Shown here in pieces: positions 25,286 to 37,681 of a stretch of 64,000 nucleotides of DNA. The first letter of the stretch is position 1. Every line of letters starts with the position of its first letter. This DNA is from Lepturacanthus savala (lineage: Eukaryota > Chordata > Actinopteri > Scombriformes > Trichiuridae). Below the pieces are notes generated by a model. It made no database searches. It had not been told where the DNA came from and was given only the letters and a program-made list of their open reading frames with translations. The stretch covers positions 24,437,075 through 24,501,074 of the forward strand of contig CM060466.1 of assembly GCA_030544235.1 (NCBI GenBank). The letters are read 5' to 3'. Made by a program: the position numbers and the translations under genes.

Positions 25286-27700
25286 TTATTTAAAAATATG
25301 TGTCTTATTCCTTAATGAGTAGGTTATCTTTTCCAGAGGTATGCAGCTGTTCACTTCTGAGAGCCACAATCCAACTGGCAATGGGAGATCTGACTTCCAT
25401 TTCATTGCAACACATTTTTTGGCAATGGCAAGTAGGATTTCTGTAAGCTTGATGGAATGACTATGTGTAAGATTAGAATTTGAGAAGTTGCCCAAAAGGC
25501 ATATCTCAGGATCCAATAGGAAAGTAACTCCATGAATTGTGGATAGAGCATCACAGATCGCCTGCTAAAAAACATGCAGCTCACTACACAGCCAAGTGGA
25601 CTGAAGAAACGTTTCCTACTAAACTATATCTAAAACAACATGTCAAGTATAGGATTGGACCCTGTATGAAACGCTAGAGAGCTTTTACCATCACTATGGT
25701 TACTATAGGCATTGAAAACTCTGACTCTGAATTAGCATTATATGACATAAGCTATTGTGGGAACTCGTCCCCAGCACTTCTGTATGGCTGTCACTATGAT
25801 AGGCCCACATTTAAAGAAACTCAAATGGCTGAAGTCATGGAGTCACTAAAGGCCATACATAATACTTCCTTTGTTGAAAACTAACCTGTTATACATGTTC
25901 TTGGAGCTTCACATCTGTCTTCTAACCGATGGAACCAAAATATGATATCATGACTTTAATGTCTTATTTAATCCAGTTTAGGTTAGTGGGGTGTTGGAAA
26001 TCTCATCAAATCATCAAAACTAGGGTTATATTCGACCAACAGAGAACATTCTTTTTAAAAGAATGGCATGCAGCAAAAAAAGCTGCATGTAACTTTGTGG
26101 ATCAAACCCAACTCAAACAAGAGTTTATGTCAAGTTTAAATACAACTTTATTCACAGAGCCTGGCCCCCCTCGAGACTCTTTATTAGTCTATTACTCTTT
26201 ATAGTTTTCTGGAAGTGGAACAGCATGCATATAACTTTTTATTAGAGGCTTTCAGAATCAAATCAAATAATAACAATTGGATTTGTTGTGTTTATGTAGA
26301 TCTTTTGAAGCCCTGTTCCAGAAAAAAAAGAAAAAAAGGCTAATATTTATGAAATATTTTAACTTGGAATGGGTAAAATTTGACCCTAACACAATAGGAG
26401 GGATAATGTGTGTTAACAGAATTTTGAACTGGGAAACATAGGACCCTGGAAACATAAATACACCCCCTTTACACTGGCCATGATGCACAGAGCCTCTCTA
26501 CTTAAATAGAAATTATTTGGATAGACAAACCACATAAGAATCTAAATGGATACGTTCCTGAAAAAATATAAAAACTTAATAAAGGATATTTAAACCATCC
26601 TACAGTAAATACAACAGCTTATCTGTGCCATTGTTGGTGCAAAATGCATTCTGGTATACTTAGGTTTGGTGACCTTCAGCCGACCAGCATTATACCTTCA
26701 TCACTCAGTCTGGCTCACAGAGTATAGACTGTGGTTATAAACCTGGCTTTGGTTGACTATTTCAGTCAGCCACAAGGCTGTCTGTGGGATAGAAACCCTT
26801 GTGTCTTTTGAAACAGGTTTGGACTGAGTGAACAGTGAAAGAGTTATGAGTAAGAGATCTGACTGATGTTTCATCTCATTTGTATATTTTTACAACATAA
26901 TTTCAGCCTAGTAAAGTACAAGGGAAATTGATCCATTTGTTCAAGTCATCCTCCATTCTCTGCAGCAAACTCAACAGGTTGAGCGTTTATAGATTCTTTA
27001 GATTGTTATCCACCAGTATGCACAGCTATTTAAGCCTGACCACTTCAAGGGAATTCTGCACGGAATAGCATTCCAATTTTGTAATTACATTCCAACAGGG
27101 GGTTTATTTCACTTTTGTCAAGGTTAATCTTATAACCAGAAGAGGAACTGTACAAGTTTGACATATTTACTAAATGTGGGAGAGACCTTTCAATGTTTAT
27201 GAAAAAAAACAGAATGTCATCGGCAAAAAAATATATATATTTTGTGTGTAAACAGTCCAATTTCCAAATCACATGTACTTTGATGCCTCAGCCAGAGGTT
27301 CTAGGGCAAGTTGCAAGGAGAACAGGATTAAGTGGGTGCCCCCATCAGTTGCCCCTAAATATTAATGTTTTTAATAACAATCATAGCTTTGTGTGACCTA
27401 TACAATGAGGCATTTAAACCAACAAATTGATTATCAACACCAAAATTCTTAAGAGCTCTAAAAAGATAACACTAATCTACCTGACCAAAGGCATTTTCAG
27501 CATCAAGGGACATTGTAATGCTAGGGATGTGATTTTTTTTTTAGCAAAATGCATAATATATTATTGTAAAAAAAAAAGCATCTTACGTTAACAGAGGAAA
27601 GGTGATTCATTACAAACCCACTTTGGTCAGAACCAACAAGATGGGGTAGAAATGTCTTCAACTACTTTGAAATCCTTTTGCTTACTAATCAGCATTCAAA
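25286..27700 (-). mobile_element. L1-like LINE relic, ORF2 RT to C-terminus
   Basis: Minus-strand pieces in the correct ORF2 order: KTFLPHLVGSDQSGF (about 27660-27590), MSLDAENAFGQV (27520-27480), LALEPLAEAS (27310-27285, frame-shifted), FFADDILFF (the YxDD catalytic box, Tyr changed to Phe; about 27230) with SGYKINLDKSE after it, and PEICLLGNFSNSN...AKKCVAMKWKS near 25500-25400 at the C-terminal end. Many stops and indels: inactive. The middle (25600-26500) is too decayed to read. Confidence 0.75.
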
Positions 27701-28550
27701 AGGAATATTGACCTACAGGAGATGCACTTTAGTGGGTTTTCCCATCTTTGCTGTCTTTGAGGCATCCTGTATCAGATAATCTGGATCATTACCTTTCAAT
27801 CCTTCGATACTGACACTGATTAGCCTTCACATATCGTAGATGCAGTTGTAATAATATAGCAACAGAAAGTAAGAGTACCAGATGTTTATTAAGAATAAAT
27901 ATGTAAGTACATCACCCAATGTGACCAGTCCAGTTTAAAGTTACATTATGAATGAAAACACTCCCTAAATCTATACTTAGGGATAATTCATACAGAAATG
28001 TTGTGCATGTGTGTAGAAGTGCACATGCAAATGTGTGTGTGTGTGTGTGTACACACACGTTCGCCACAAAATTAAGAACATTTCAGGCCATTCTACATCC
28101 AGTTTGGTCACAAGAAACAGGATCACACTTAAGCAGCAATAATAGGGCTATGGTGGGTTAAGGTCCTGTTCTCAAAATAGAAAATAGTAGTTTCTTTTTT
28201 TTTTGGATTGAATTGTTACCTGAAGTGAATTGAAAGGGGAATTTCGTCGCTTTTCAACCAGATCTGAGCAGAACTTTCATAATTTACAATAGTGAGAAAG
28301 AACCACTTCACAGCCAATACTCTATAATGGAGGCAAAAATGTTGCTTATAGCGGACAACAACATGATGTACACCACATCCACTTCCATTGCATTGCTTAA
28401 GCTGTGAAATGGGCTGCTGGTTCTTGCTCAGTACTGGAGCAAATTGAGAAATTGTTGCTCATATCACCCTAATCGATACTAAAAGATAGAAAAAGAGGGT
28501 CCAGGTTGAAAAATGCCAAAATCTTCCTTTAACCCTCCCTGTGGGTAGGA
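27701..28550 (-). other. thsd4: thsd4 3' UTR and flank
   Basis: On the minus strand this follows the thsd4 stop at 28551. A candidate AATAAA lies at 27890-27885 (TTTATT on the plus strand), about 660 bases after the stop. A GT microsatellite lies at 28032-28058. No other gene is seen. Confidence 0.45.
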
Positions 28551-31008
28551 TCACCTGCGAATGTGATTCTTTTGAAATGAGTTGGGGTATTTTTTCTGGG
28601 CATGGGAGCAGGAAGCACAGCAGACACTTCTGTAGTACGGGTAAATGCAGAGTCGAGCTTGAACCACCACCATACAGTTATGATACTGGTCACTGCATGA
28701 CGGATCTGGGGAAAGAACAACAAGGTAGAGAAACTGAGAAAAGTATGATAAGCATAACAAATGTGCTTAATTTCACTTTTATTCGCTACAATCTTGGAGC
28801 CAATAGTGGGCTGGTCACATCAAGTCATGTTGCAGGTATTTGTACAAATTCACTGCTTCACTGAGTTGGATTAAATCTTGAATGTTAGTCTTAGAGCGGA
28901 TTCACAACATTTTGCTCTCCAGCAAACAGTCCATGGGATGACGACATGGGAAAGGACCAATCACTAAATGATTGTCCTCCATTTAAAAATGATTTTAGAT
29001 AAATGGACTTGTGAAATCACAGGATATTTCATTCAAAGCACATTTGACAGTAAAGAAGTTTCAAGAGAATACACATTTGTTGTACATATCTTTGTAAACA
29101 TGTTAATTGTCTCTCAAATACATATCTATTTTGAAGTGTGCAAAACATGAACAAGCAAATTGAAAATGACACGTTAATTATGATGGTTCAATTTTTCAAC
29201 CAATAAGATAGTAAAGCAATATGATGAAAATATATAAAGACTTTGTCTGAAGTTTAATCTCATTTTCCTTAATAAAGAAGTCCAAAGTTGTGTTGAGATC
29301 ATGTGAAATGAATTGAAAACAAAATTGGGTAATGAAGGATGTGAGAATGGACACAACATTAGAAATGTTTTAAATGTATAATCTAAATCAATTTCCCTGT
29401 TCATATGTTTTTATTGCATTAATAAGGCACTTATTGCACTTTTCAAAACACATGTTTACAAATTCTCTAACAATTTAGGCAGCGAATAACCTTCATGCCC
29501 GAGGCATAAAGAACTGTGCCTATTCCTCCCTGATCCACTCTGGTAGAGCATTTGCATAATAAGCATATTATGATGCACATAACATCTACACATAAACGAT
29601 AGATTCTATACTTACTTATCTCAGTTATACAAGGTTGTGTGTTGCATTCTTCTTTACTCTCTGGAGTCAAACCCGGGTCACAGTGGTCACTAGGGATAAT
29701 GTTATCAGTAAGGCAGCGCACCTCACGCACACGGTAGCCACTGTTGCAGGAGCGTGAACACTGATGTGGTAGAAAAAGAGATCAGGTGTCATCAGAAACT
29801 TCTGAATTTATATTTTTATGTGCTGAGATGGAGATACCCTACTATAAGACTCCTGGTTCTACAGTACAACTGATGTACATGGGCTATCATTTGTGATATT
29901 CAATCCAATAAAACATGACATTTATACTCAACAATGTCTCTCTCTCTCCAGAAATATTGTCCTGGTTGCTCTTGATAATCCATATACAGCACCGAGCATG
30001 CTAACAACACTAGCATGTTCTATGGGTTATCCAGATGATTTGAAATCATTTTTTTTATGGTTCTACAAAGCGATCCCAATTCAAGTACCAAGCTTTTTCT
30101 GAAGCTTTCGACCATATCACATGGTTGTTGTCAGTGGATGGAGTTTCAGTTGTCATGGAGATATACTCTGTTGACATGCAGGCTCAGTTCTTTTATAAAT
30201 TAATCCATAGCATTTCTGACTTTACAGTTTTATATCTTTGAACTGGGGCTGATTTGTCAAACTACTATTTTCAAGGCAAATTATCCTTTTATAAATGTAT
30301 TTATATATTTATATATATTTCCATGCACTATAGGGGCAAAAACCCAACTCAAGGCACCTTCAATGCAGTAAGGTAGTAGCATAAATCCCATACACTGATT
30401 TATAACACCTGGGCTCATGAAACCACAACTGTAAACTGTAAATTAAACTGGAAACAATCAAATATTAAAAAAAAAAAAAATTCACCTTCAGGACACAAGA
30501 CAGGATGCTTACCGAACTCCACTCTGTAACATACCACTGGACACCACATGGCTTCAACCTGCAGGGCTCAGCTGTGACTGGCTGAGGCAGACTGGAACAT
30601 TTTAACAGGTCCACGACCTCCATGTGACTGTCGTTGGTGAGAATACAAGCCACACTCCGAGTCCGGGTGCCATTCCCGCACTCTGCAGAACACTGAATTA
30701 CACAAAAATAACATGTCAACCCTTCTTTAGGAAGGAAGGAAGGAAGTAAGGAAGTAAGTAAGGAAGGAAGGAAGGAAGGAAGGAAGGAAGGAAGGAAGGA
30801 AGGAAGGAAGGAAGGAAGGAAGGAAGGAAGGAAGGAAGGAAGGAAGGAAGGAAGGAAGGAAGGAAGGAAGGAAGGAAGGAAGGAAGGAAGGGGAAAGGGA
30901 AAAGGGGTGGAGGAAGAGGAGATGATTAGGAAGGAAGGGAGGGAGGAAAGGCAGAAAGGGAAGAACGGTGGAGGAAAGAAGTAATAGGTTAATAATGGAT
31001 CATATTGT

Positions 31009-31066
<58 letters not shown>

Positions 31067-33320
31067 ACAGGTAAACTACCTGACCCCAAGGTCCTGTGTA
31101 CCAATCCAGACGGTTTTGGCATGGACCTGAGTCACATGATGTCACTTCCTGTGGGCGTTCCCCTTTGCAGCTGGCCAATGGGAGATCTGTCACATGATCC
31201 ATCAGACACACTGCTGTTCGGCTTTGATTGCCTCGGCCACATTCGGCAGAGCACTAATGGGTATATACACGCACACAAACACACATGCACGCTTTGATCA
31301 AGCTCTAGATAGAGAATAGAATAGAGAACAGTACACACAAATGCAAGAGTGTGGTTACCTGAGAATTTACATTTAGATCATTGCCTTGATAATATTGTAT
31401 ATAAGGGACTTGCTGTTAAACACTATTCATTCTCCGAAGAACCTCAATGACTGAAATGTACCACCATTGTCATTTTAATAAAATATGAAGCTCAAGATCT
31501 TGGAACATACACTTGCTGCCTTTTTTTGACACATACATTCTTAATCATTTCATGATTTCAACATTCCCTTTTCACTGTCTTGTTTTTTCTTGGTTTACAC
31601 ACACACACACACACACACACGCATGTTATGCCAGGTTTTCTGTGTTACCCGTTGGGTCCAGAGGGAGGTGAACCAGCTGCGTGCACAGGGTCCCATGTCA
31701 CAGTTCTGGAGTGTTTCAGGCTTTAGGTTAACATTACACTCCTCGTCCGGCTCCACCTCGCCCTGGTTGCTCATACACACCACCTCCCTGCTGCGCTGGC
31801 CCACCCCACATGGTACCGAACACTGGAGGAGAGAGAAGGAAGAGGGAAATATGTCTAGTGTGTATTTAGTAATATGTAATTTGGTTGTGATCCCAACCAT
31901 GTTAATGAAGCTTATGTAGTTTGTTTTTTAAATAATGTCTGCTGGAGCCAATCTCAGCGCATTACAAGCGAAAGGCAGGGATACACCCCAGATGGTCACC
32001 AGCCTATTGTGGGGCACACACACCATTCACTCACACACTTACACCTATGGAGAATTTAGAGTCTTCAATTAACCTCAGCATGTTTTTGGACTGTGGGAGG
32101 AAGCCAGAGTACCCGGTGAAAACCCACACAGATACGGGGAGAACATGCAAACTCCACACAGAAAGGTCCCAGACCCAGGACCAAGGAGGTCTTGAACCTG
32201 TTACCTTCTTGAAAATCCTCTAAAATATTAAATTTTTATAGATTAAGCTGACCATGTTTGAAAATATAACATAATTATGTAATTTCATGAGTATTTTGAA
32301 TGAGTATTTTATTTTAATCTATATATTGCATCACATGTACTCATTTAAGTGTAGTTTTACATGGATGAAGCCACCACTGTGAATAATACAGGTCTAACAG
32401 AGTATTGTATAATACTCAGATGTGTCGTGTTTTCTCACCGGGCTCCACTCAGATCGTGTCTCCCACTGGCTGCAGATCTTCAGCTGACAGGTAGACCTGG
32501 TCACCGGTTTATCAGGCCGCCCACACAGCTCCGCTGCAACGGTAACCGAGGTTTCCGTCCCGTTGACCTGGATGTGAGTGACCTGGCGGCAGATGACCTG
32601 ACGGTGCTGAGTGCCGGGTCCACAGCTCCTGCTGCAGTCTGACCACTCCCCCACATCCCAGCTGGCAACCAATCACAAAAGGACAAATGAGAGAGTTGGA
32701 GGAAATAAAGACACCATTGCAGCAGATATGGTTTCATGGTAATACATGAGTTCAGCAATGGCTTTCCTCATCAGGGTTTGTCCCAGCTCTCTGTTCTGTC
32801 TTTGACCACAGTTATTGTGTGCGGTCGGTTGACCCTGGTCAACCAGGAGTAATTATAAAACCTGCACTTTCCTCCAAAACCAGAACATTAGAGAAGCTTG
32901 CAAAAGCAGCCAATTCATGTCGTAGAAGATCAGATGTTCCCCTGCTACTATTACTAGTTTTGGAATCTCCTGTTGCCGCTGCATTCCCAGTAGAGGCATG
33001 TGCTCTACATTTAAGAACGAGCTACCATGGATCATCGACACTGAGCGAAATTTCCGACAGATACTCAACCACATACAGCATACAATTAATACACTAACGC
33101 CCCACTCTATCTTGGCGACAGTAAGCTGCAGTGGTATTTACCGCAAGACATGAATACCAAACCCACACCAAAGTGAGTGTGACTGACTGTGACTGGTGAC
33201 TGACTTATGGCTGGAATGTGTGCGAATGATGAAGGTTTCACCCTGAGACTCAAAGCACCATGTAGCTTTAGTACACTGTACAAGTCTGTTTGTACTATTA
33301 TGTGAGGTGTGGTGTGGTGT

Positions 33321-33378
<58 letters not shown>

Positions 33379-36300
33379 CCCAACTATGGAGTGCAGGACT
33401 GCATGTTGCAGTCTTCTTCCTGGATTGCTGGTTCAGGGGAAGGGTCACAAGCATCAGCAGGAACAGTTGCCTGGGAATCCCTCTCAACACATTCCCAGAG
33501 CACCCGACGCTTGCCTGACACACAAACACAGGACAAATACTGAAAATGTAAGTATAACCATATAGATGCATGCTTAACCAGAAAAGTGTCAATTCACGCA
33601 CAGAAATGACAGATAATGATCCAGTCGGATGTCTATGTTGTAGTGATGTACAAGTGTTGCTTGTTTTTAGTGTGTGACTGCTAGTACAGTTGCAGCTTTC
33701 AGTTATGCATGTGTGTGTCAGTCTTTAATATAGCAACAATGTTTTCTCATGTGTTTCCCTCCTGCAACATATTATATTCTAGTCCCAAAGGTCTATGTAA
33801 AATGAAAAGAAGCAGACATTCCCACACACTGAATTAGTACTCACAAAACTGCTATTTATCAAATACAAATGACAACAAACATTACATAACAACAATAAAT
33901 ACAGGTTTAGGGGTATTAGAAGATGATAAAGGCATTTTGTTGAATGACTGAATATATTTCCTCACCGGTGCCACAGGTTGTGCTGCATGCTGTGTATCCA
34001 GTCTTCATCCAGGTGTAGGTGGGCAGGAGGTCAGAGTTCACATCAGGGTCAGAAGGAACCCGGTTGAGGAGGGGCTCCTCTTTGATAATGTCATTGTCGG
34101 GGACCTCGCCTGGCAGGACCTCCTCACCTGGTTGTAATGGGCCGACTGTCTCAACTGCAGTAAAATCACATTTTAGTTGTATAGCCCAAAATCACAAGTC
34201 ACAGATTTGCCCCAATGGTCTTTACAGTTTGTATAACAGCAACACAACATCCCCTGCCCTTAGAACCTCACATTGTACGAGGAAAAATCCGTAGAAAAAA
34301 CTTTAATGGGGAAAAAAAAGAGAAAAAAAACTCAGGAAGAGTAAGAGAGGATGATCCCTCTTCCGGGACAGACAGGCTGCAATAGATGAGGTGTGCACAA
34401 GATGGAAAGTGGAAGGTTGTTGAGTAAAGGCCAAGGTTGACAGTTATGTAAAGGAATAAAGGCAGTGAGTTCATTCTAAACAATGGATGGAGAGGGAACA
34501 GTATGGAAGTGGTACTTAGTTAATAATTTTACCCTATAATAACATATTTTTCTCACTAAGATACTAAATTATTCTGATTCAATCAGAAAAGTTCCTATGC
34601 ATGAAAAAAGTTAAGTAATTTTCCCTTTTTCTTCTAGCAAATTTAGGCTTATTATAACAACTTCCTAACTTATTGTATTATAAAAGTCTTTTGTATTATA
34701 TTATTGTATTATAAAAGAGTTTTCTGTTTAACAAGGTCAAGGTCAAGGACAAGGTCATATAACAAAGTTTATAATAATATAGTTTCTTTAGTTATTTTAA
34801 CATGAAACTATGATGTTTTACACCATTCTAACAATATACTACCATAAATAACATGAAAAAATGAAAAATGAAATGAAATATAACCAAAGGCCCAGCACAC
34901 TGTGCATTCACAGAGGCGAATCTGATTCCGTTGGCTGATTAGATTAATCTTCTGTGCTTTTCAGGCTCAAATCCAACCAAGACATAGTTATGTATGTACA
35001 TTTATATAAGATTCTAAGCAGGTTTGAGTCTAGTGTGTCCACATTGGTAGATAAACCAAAGAATGAATTCAGTCAGTATGCGATCTTAATAAAAACTTGC
35101 AAAAAAAAAACTATAAACTTCATTTTTGAGTGTGCTATTGTGTGCAATGAAAGACGGGAATTGGCAAAATAAGGAAAAGGGAAATGCTTGCAGCTGTTGA
35201 AAATTTAAACTAATTGTGGATGTGATGAAACTGCTCCAGTAACACTTCAGAAAACAAAAAAAGAACTATCCAAAGTTTGGGGAAAAATGTTGCAGCCTTT
35301 TTGCTGAAAAAATGTGCGGCTTGATGTCATCCAGCGATGCAGGTATTGTTGTATTTCTTCAGTGTTTGAAAAAAAAAGATGATTTCTTGTGCACTAATTG
35401 AAATGTTCCATAACAATTAGTATAATTTATATTTTGGATACAGTCCATAAGTTGGGTGGGACAAATAATGCAACACATGTTTTATTAATGTTGTACGTAA
35501 AATCTGATATCAGGTCATTTCTAACCTTGTTCCACACACCAGAGCTGATGTCTAATCAGCAACGATAATTAAAAACACTGTTGATTTGACCTTACTCTAA
35601 GATCTGGACTGAATCCAAACATACATGCTCACTTTACTGAATGTGAGGACACAAATAGATCTGTTATGTCAGAATATATATGGTATGACATATATATTCT
35701 GACATAATATATATGTCAGAGTATGTATGGAACTGTGTGTCACACTTATATAGTTTAAGTGTGTGTTTGCATGCACACTCACCCAGAGTGAGTACATCAG
35801 AAAGTGGATCAGGCTCTGGAATGCGGTGTGTGTTTTCTAATGGTAAAGTGTACTCATAGAATACACTGGGAGCTGGTTGCTGGTAGATCACCTGCACAAG
35901 AGACAAGAGAAAGAGAAGAGATCAGTGGGATTAGTGTAGTACTGTAGTACAAGTAAAAGTGTTTTTGCCTGAAAAGTAGACATGAAAATGCTTTGAGGCT
36001 GTTGCGTCCTCACATAAACGTCCAGGTCATCAGTCAGTGGTCCAGGAGCAGTGATGGACTCTCCGGTGCGAGAGCGAATTTCGTTGGGTCGCTTGTATGT
36101 AAACTGTGTTCCCACAGCTGTGAAGATCCCAGGCCTGTCAATCACCCAGTTGCCATTGATGATGGAGACGCCGCTTTGAGTCTGCAGAGCTGGAGGAAAA
36201 CCCAAAGTGCATCTGTCACGTTATTGGATGTCATTCTGAAAATATTTGACCTGTTACATCCAGCATGCTTGTCTTGCGTGTACCCAGGTAGTTTCGGCTC

Positions 36301-37299
36301 TTCACATTCTCCTGTATGCTGATGTTTAGCGCTCCCGCAGGAATCTCTGCAATCTTATGATAGTCGATGCGAAGGAAAGTCCGAGAGAAATTCCCCCTCA
36401 CTACCCCGAAGCCCTGCCAACACACACATTCACACACTTTTATGCACAGAAAGCAACACAATCATGCTGTTTGTCCACACTGGTGTACATGCACACACTG
36501 GCTGCACGCACCATGGTTTCACCACGGCAGGCATATGTTTCAACAGTATAATCATAAATTCCGCTGGATCACATTGCTGCTCTTTTTCTCTCATTTTCAC
36601 TCATCCATCCTGCTCTGCAGCTCTCCCTCGCTCTCGCTGGAAATCCCACAGCTCGCTCGGTCCGGTCCAACAGTTGGTTTGAGTTGGTCCTCCTCTCCGT
36701 TTCTCCTTCGCACAGATCTCCATTTTGCAAACGAGTTTACCCCTTCTGCTCTTTTTGTGTCATGTGTATTATAATAGGCCTCCCTGGTTTCTTCCTTTTG
36801 ATGTTTTATTTACAGTCTGATTAAGCCTGCTCTGTTAGTGATTATTTAGCCTAAGTGACAAAGACAGAGATAATCTAAAACAAGCTGGTGGCATGTCATG
36901 CAGTAATTCCCCTCCCCTTCCCAATTTTGACAAAGGATTTTTGTGTGCAGAAGAAAAGAAAATCCAGTAAGAATGAGTTAAATATTAGATGCCAGGATGT
37001 GATTTCTTTCATGAATCACAAGATGGGGATATAACTCAGCAGGGCATTTCTTTTTGGCAAATAAATCCCTGAATAAATATGGGACAGTAACACAACTCTC
37101 CAAAACTATCAGAATGTTTGCACAAGCATGCATTTAGCTACACTTGACCATGTGAACGTCTTACCTCCAGAGGGGGCGGGCTGGATTTGGTATCCAAGAG
37201 AAGAGCACCTGAGGGTGGGTAGAGAAGACCGATCAAGTGGAGGAGAGCCAGGGCTCGACCCACCCGCAGGGAGCAGAGCTGCTGCCACAATCCAGCCAT
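28551..37299 (-). CDS. thsd4: Thrombospondin type-1 domain protein 4 / ADAMTS-like 6, short form
   Basis: Secreted matrix protein; the family binds fibrillin-1 and promotes microfibril assembly. Exons: 37299-37165, 36413-36284, 36189-36014, 35891-35783, 34154-33966, 33514-33385, 32661-32439, 31822-31649, 31253-31080, 30692-30513, 29760-29616, 28705-28551; 1920 nt, 639 residues, phases consistent. Order: signal peptide (about 1-32), ADAMTS-type spacer (46-185; IPAGALNISIQE, SIINGNWVIDRPG), an acidic Pro-rich linker, six TSP1 repeats (WxxWxxCS starts, e.g. YWDVGEWSDCSRSCGPG) and a C-terminal PLAC domain (VVQARLCIYPYY, 590-628). The sixth repeat has CNSG where CGxG is usual. Exon 6 uses donor GTTGGG, completing a Tyr codon. 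The N-terminal TSP1 and Cys-rich part of long THSD4 is absent, as in the short ADAMTSL6 isoform. ADAMTSL4 is the main alternative, but repeats 3-6 fit THSD4 better. Confidence 0.85.
30730..30891. repeat. (GGAA)n tetranucleotide microsatellite
   Basis: About 160 bases of GGAA with a few GTAA interruptions at the left, continuing into a purine-rich stretch to about 30980. It lies in the thsd4 intron between exons 9 and 10. Confidence 0.97.
31015..31064. repeat. (GT)n microsatellite next to the thsd4 exon 9 donor
   Basis: About 50 bases of GT, which is (CA)n in the thsd4 sense. It begins 15 bases inside the intron after the exon 9 donor at 31079. Confidence 0.97.
31597..31621. repeat. (CA)n microsatellite near the thsd4 exon 8 donor
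   Basis: Twenty-five bases of CA, 27 bases downstream of the donor in thsd4 sense, where it reads (GT)n. Confidence 0.9.
31938..32211. mobile_element. Second copy of the SINE-like retroposon, truncated at both ends
   Basis: Same family and orientation as 1679-2020 (shared TTTTTGGACTGTGGGAGGAA, GAGAACATGCAAACTCC). It keeps an internal AATTAACCTCAGCATG segment that the first copy lacks. It ends at CCTTCTTG without the terminal part, and no target duplication is visible. It lies in thsd4 intron 7. Confidence 0.85.
33322..33378. repeat. (GT)n microsatellite abutting the thsd4 exon 6 donor
   Basis: About 56 bases, (CA)n in the thsd4 sense. It starts only six bases after the exon 6 boundary (33385), so the donor context is GTTGGGAACACACA. 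Confidence 0.97.
34163..34410. repeat. Dispersed repeat inserted beside the thsd4 exon 5 acceptor
   Basis: Contains phrases (TAGCCCAAAATCACAAGTCA, ACCTCACATTGTACGAGGAA, TCTTCCGGGACAGACAGG) like an abundant teleost dispersed repeat I know by text but cannot name. It ends within about ten bases of the exon 5 splice acceptor at 34155. Confidence 0.45.
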
Positions 37300-37325
37300 G
37301 GAGAGACTGAGGGAGGAGGACACTG

Positions 37326-37328
<3 letters not shown>

Positions 37329-37377
<49 letters not shown>

Positions 37378-37408
37378 ACACACACAACACACACACACAT
37401 ACATACAC
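37329..37408. repeat. (CA)n microsatellite at the thsd4 5' end
   Basis: About 80 bases of imperfect CA beginning 30 bases upstream of the thsd4 start codon; (GT)n in gene sense. It lies in the 5' UTR or core promoter. Confidence 0.95.
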
Positions 37409-37645
37409 AGAGAGGTATGTGTGTTCATGTTTAATGGAGGAGTGTGTTGGTGAGGTGGGGTTTGCTTGAGGGGTGGGAGGAAAAAAGACAAACTTTGGGA
37501 GGGATGTAAGACGAAATGCTGAGAGAAAGTGTTTGAGAATTGTAGGCACATTTGTTGTAGTTTCAAGTCGAAGTCACACCCATTTTGCACCTCATGGGTG
37601 CTGTGACAGATCATGTGTGTACTTGCATACGCATGTGCATGTATG

Positions 37646-37681
<36 letters not shown>

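Noticed and set aside
25696..26204. Two plus-strand frames (62 and 91 codons)
   Set aside because: Within the L1 relic interval, no motif and no splice structure.
30730..30891. GGAA array as a possible CRISPR or satellite array
   Set aside because: No spacer-repeat alternation; simple tetranucleotide microsatellite.
33138..33601. Frames over the GT/CA repeats (Val-Cys or His-Thr runs), also at 31.0, 37.3 and 52.9 kb
   Set aside because: Dinucleotide repeats have no stops in several frames; the real coding strand there is the thsd4 exon.
35664..35720. Palindromic ATATATATTCTGACATA segment as a regulatory hairpin
   Set aside because: Short AT-rich palindromes are expected by chance in this kind of intron.
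28551..37299. ADAMTSL4 or a true ADAMTS protease for the minus-strand TSP1 gene
   Set aside because: No metalloprotease or disintegrin exons; TSP1 repeats 3-6 resemble THSD4 more than ADAMTSL4, although this rests on memory.
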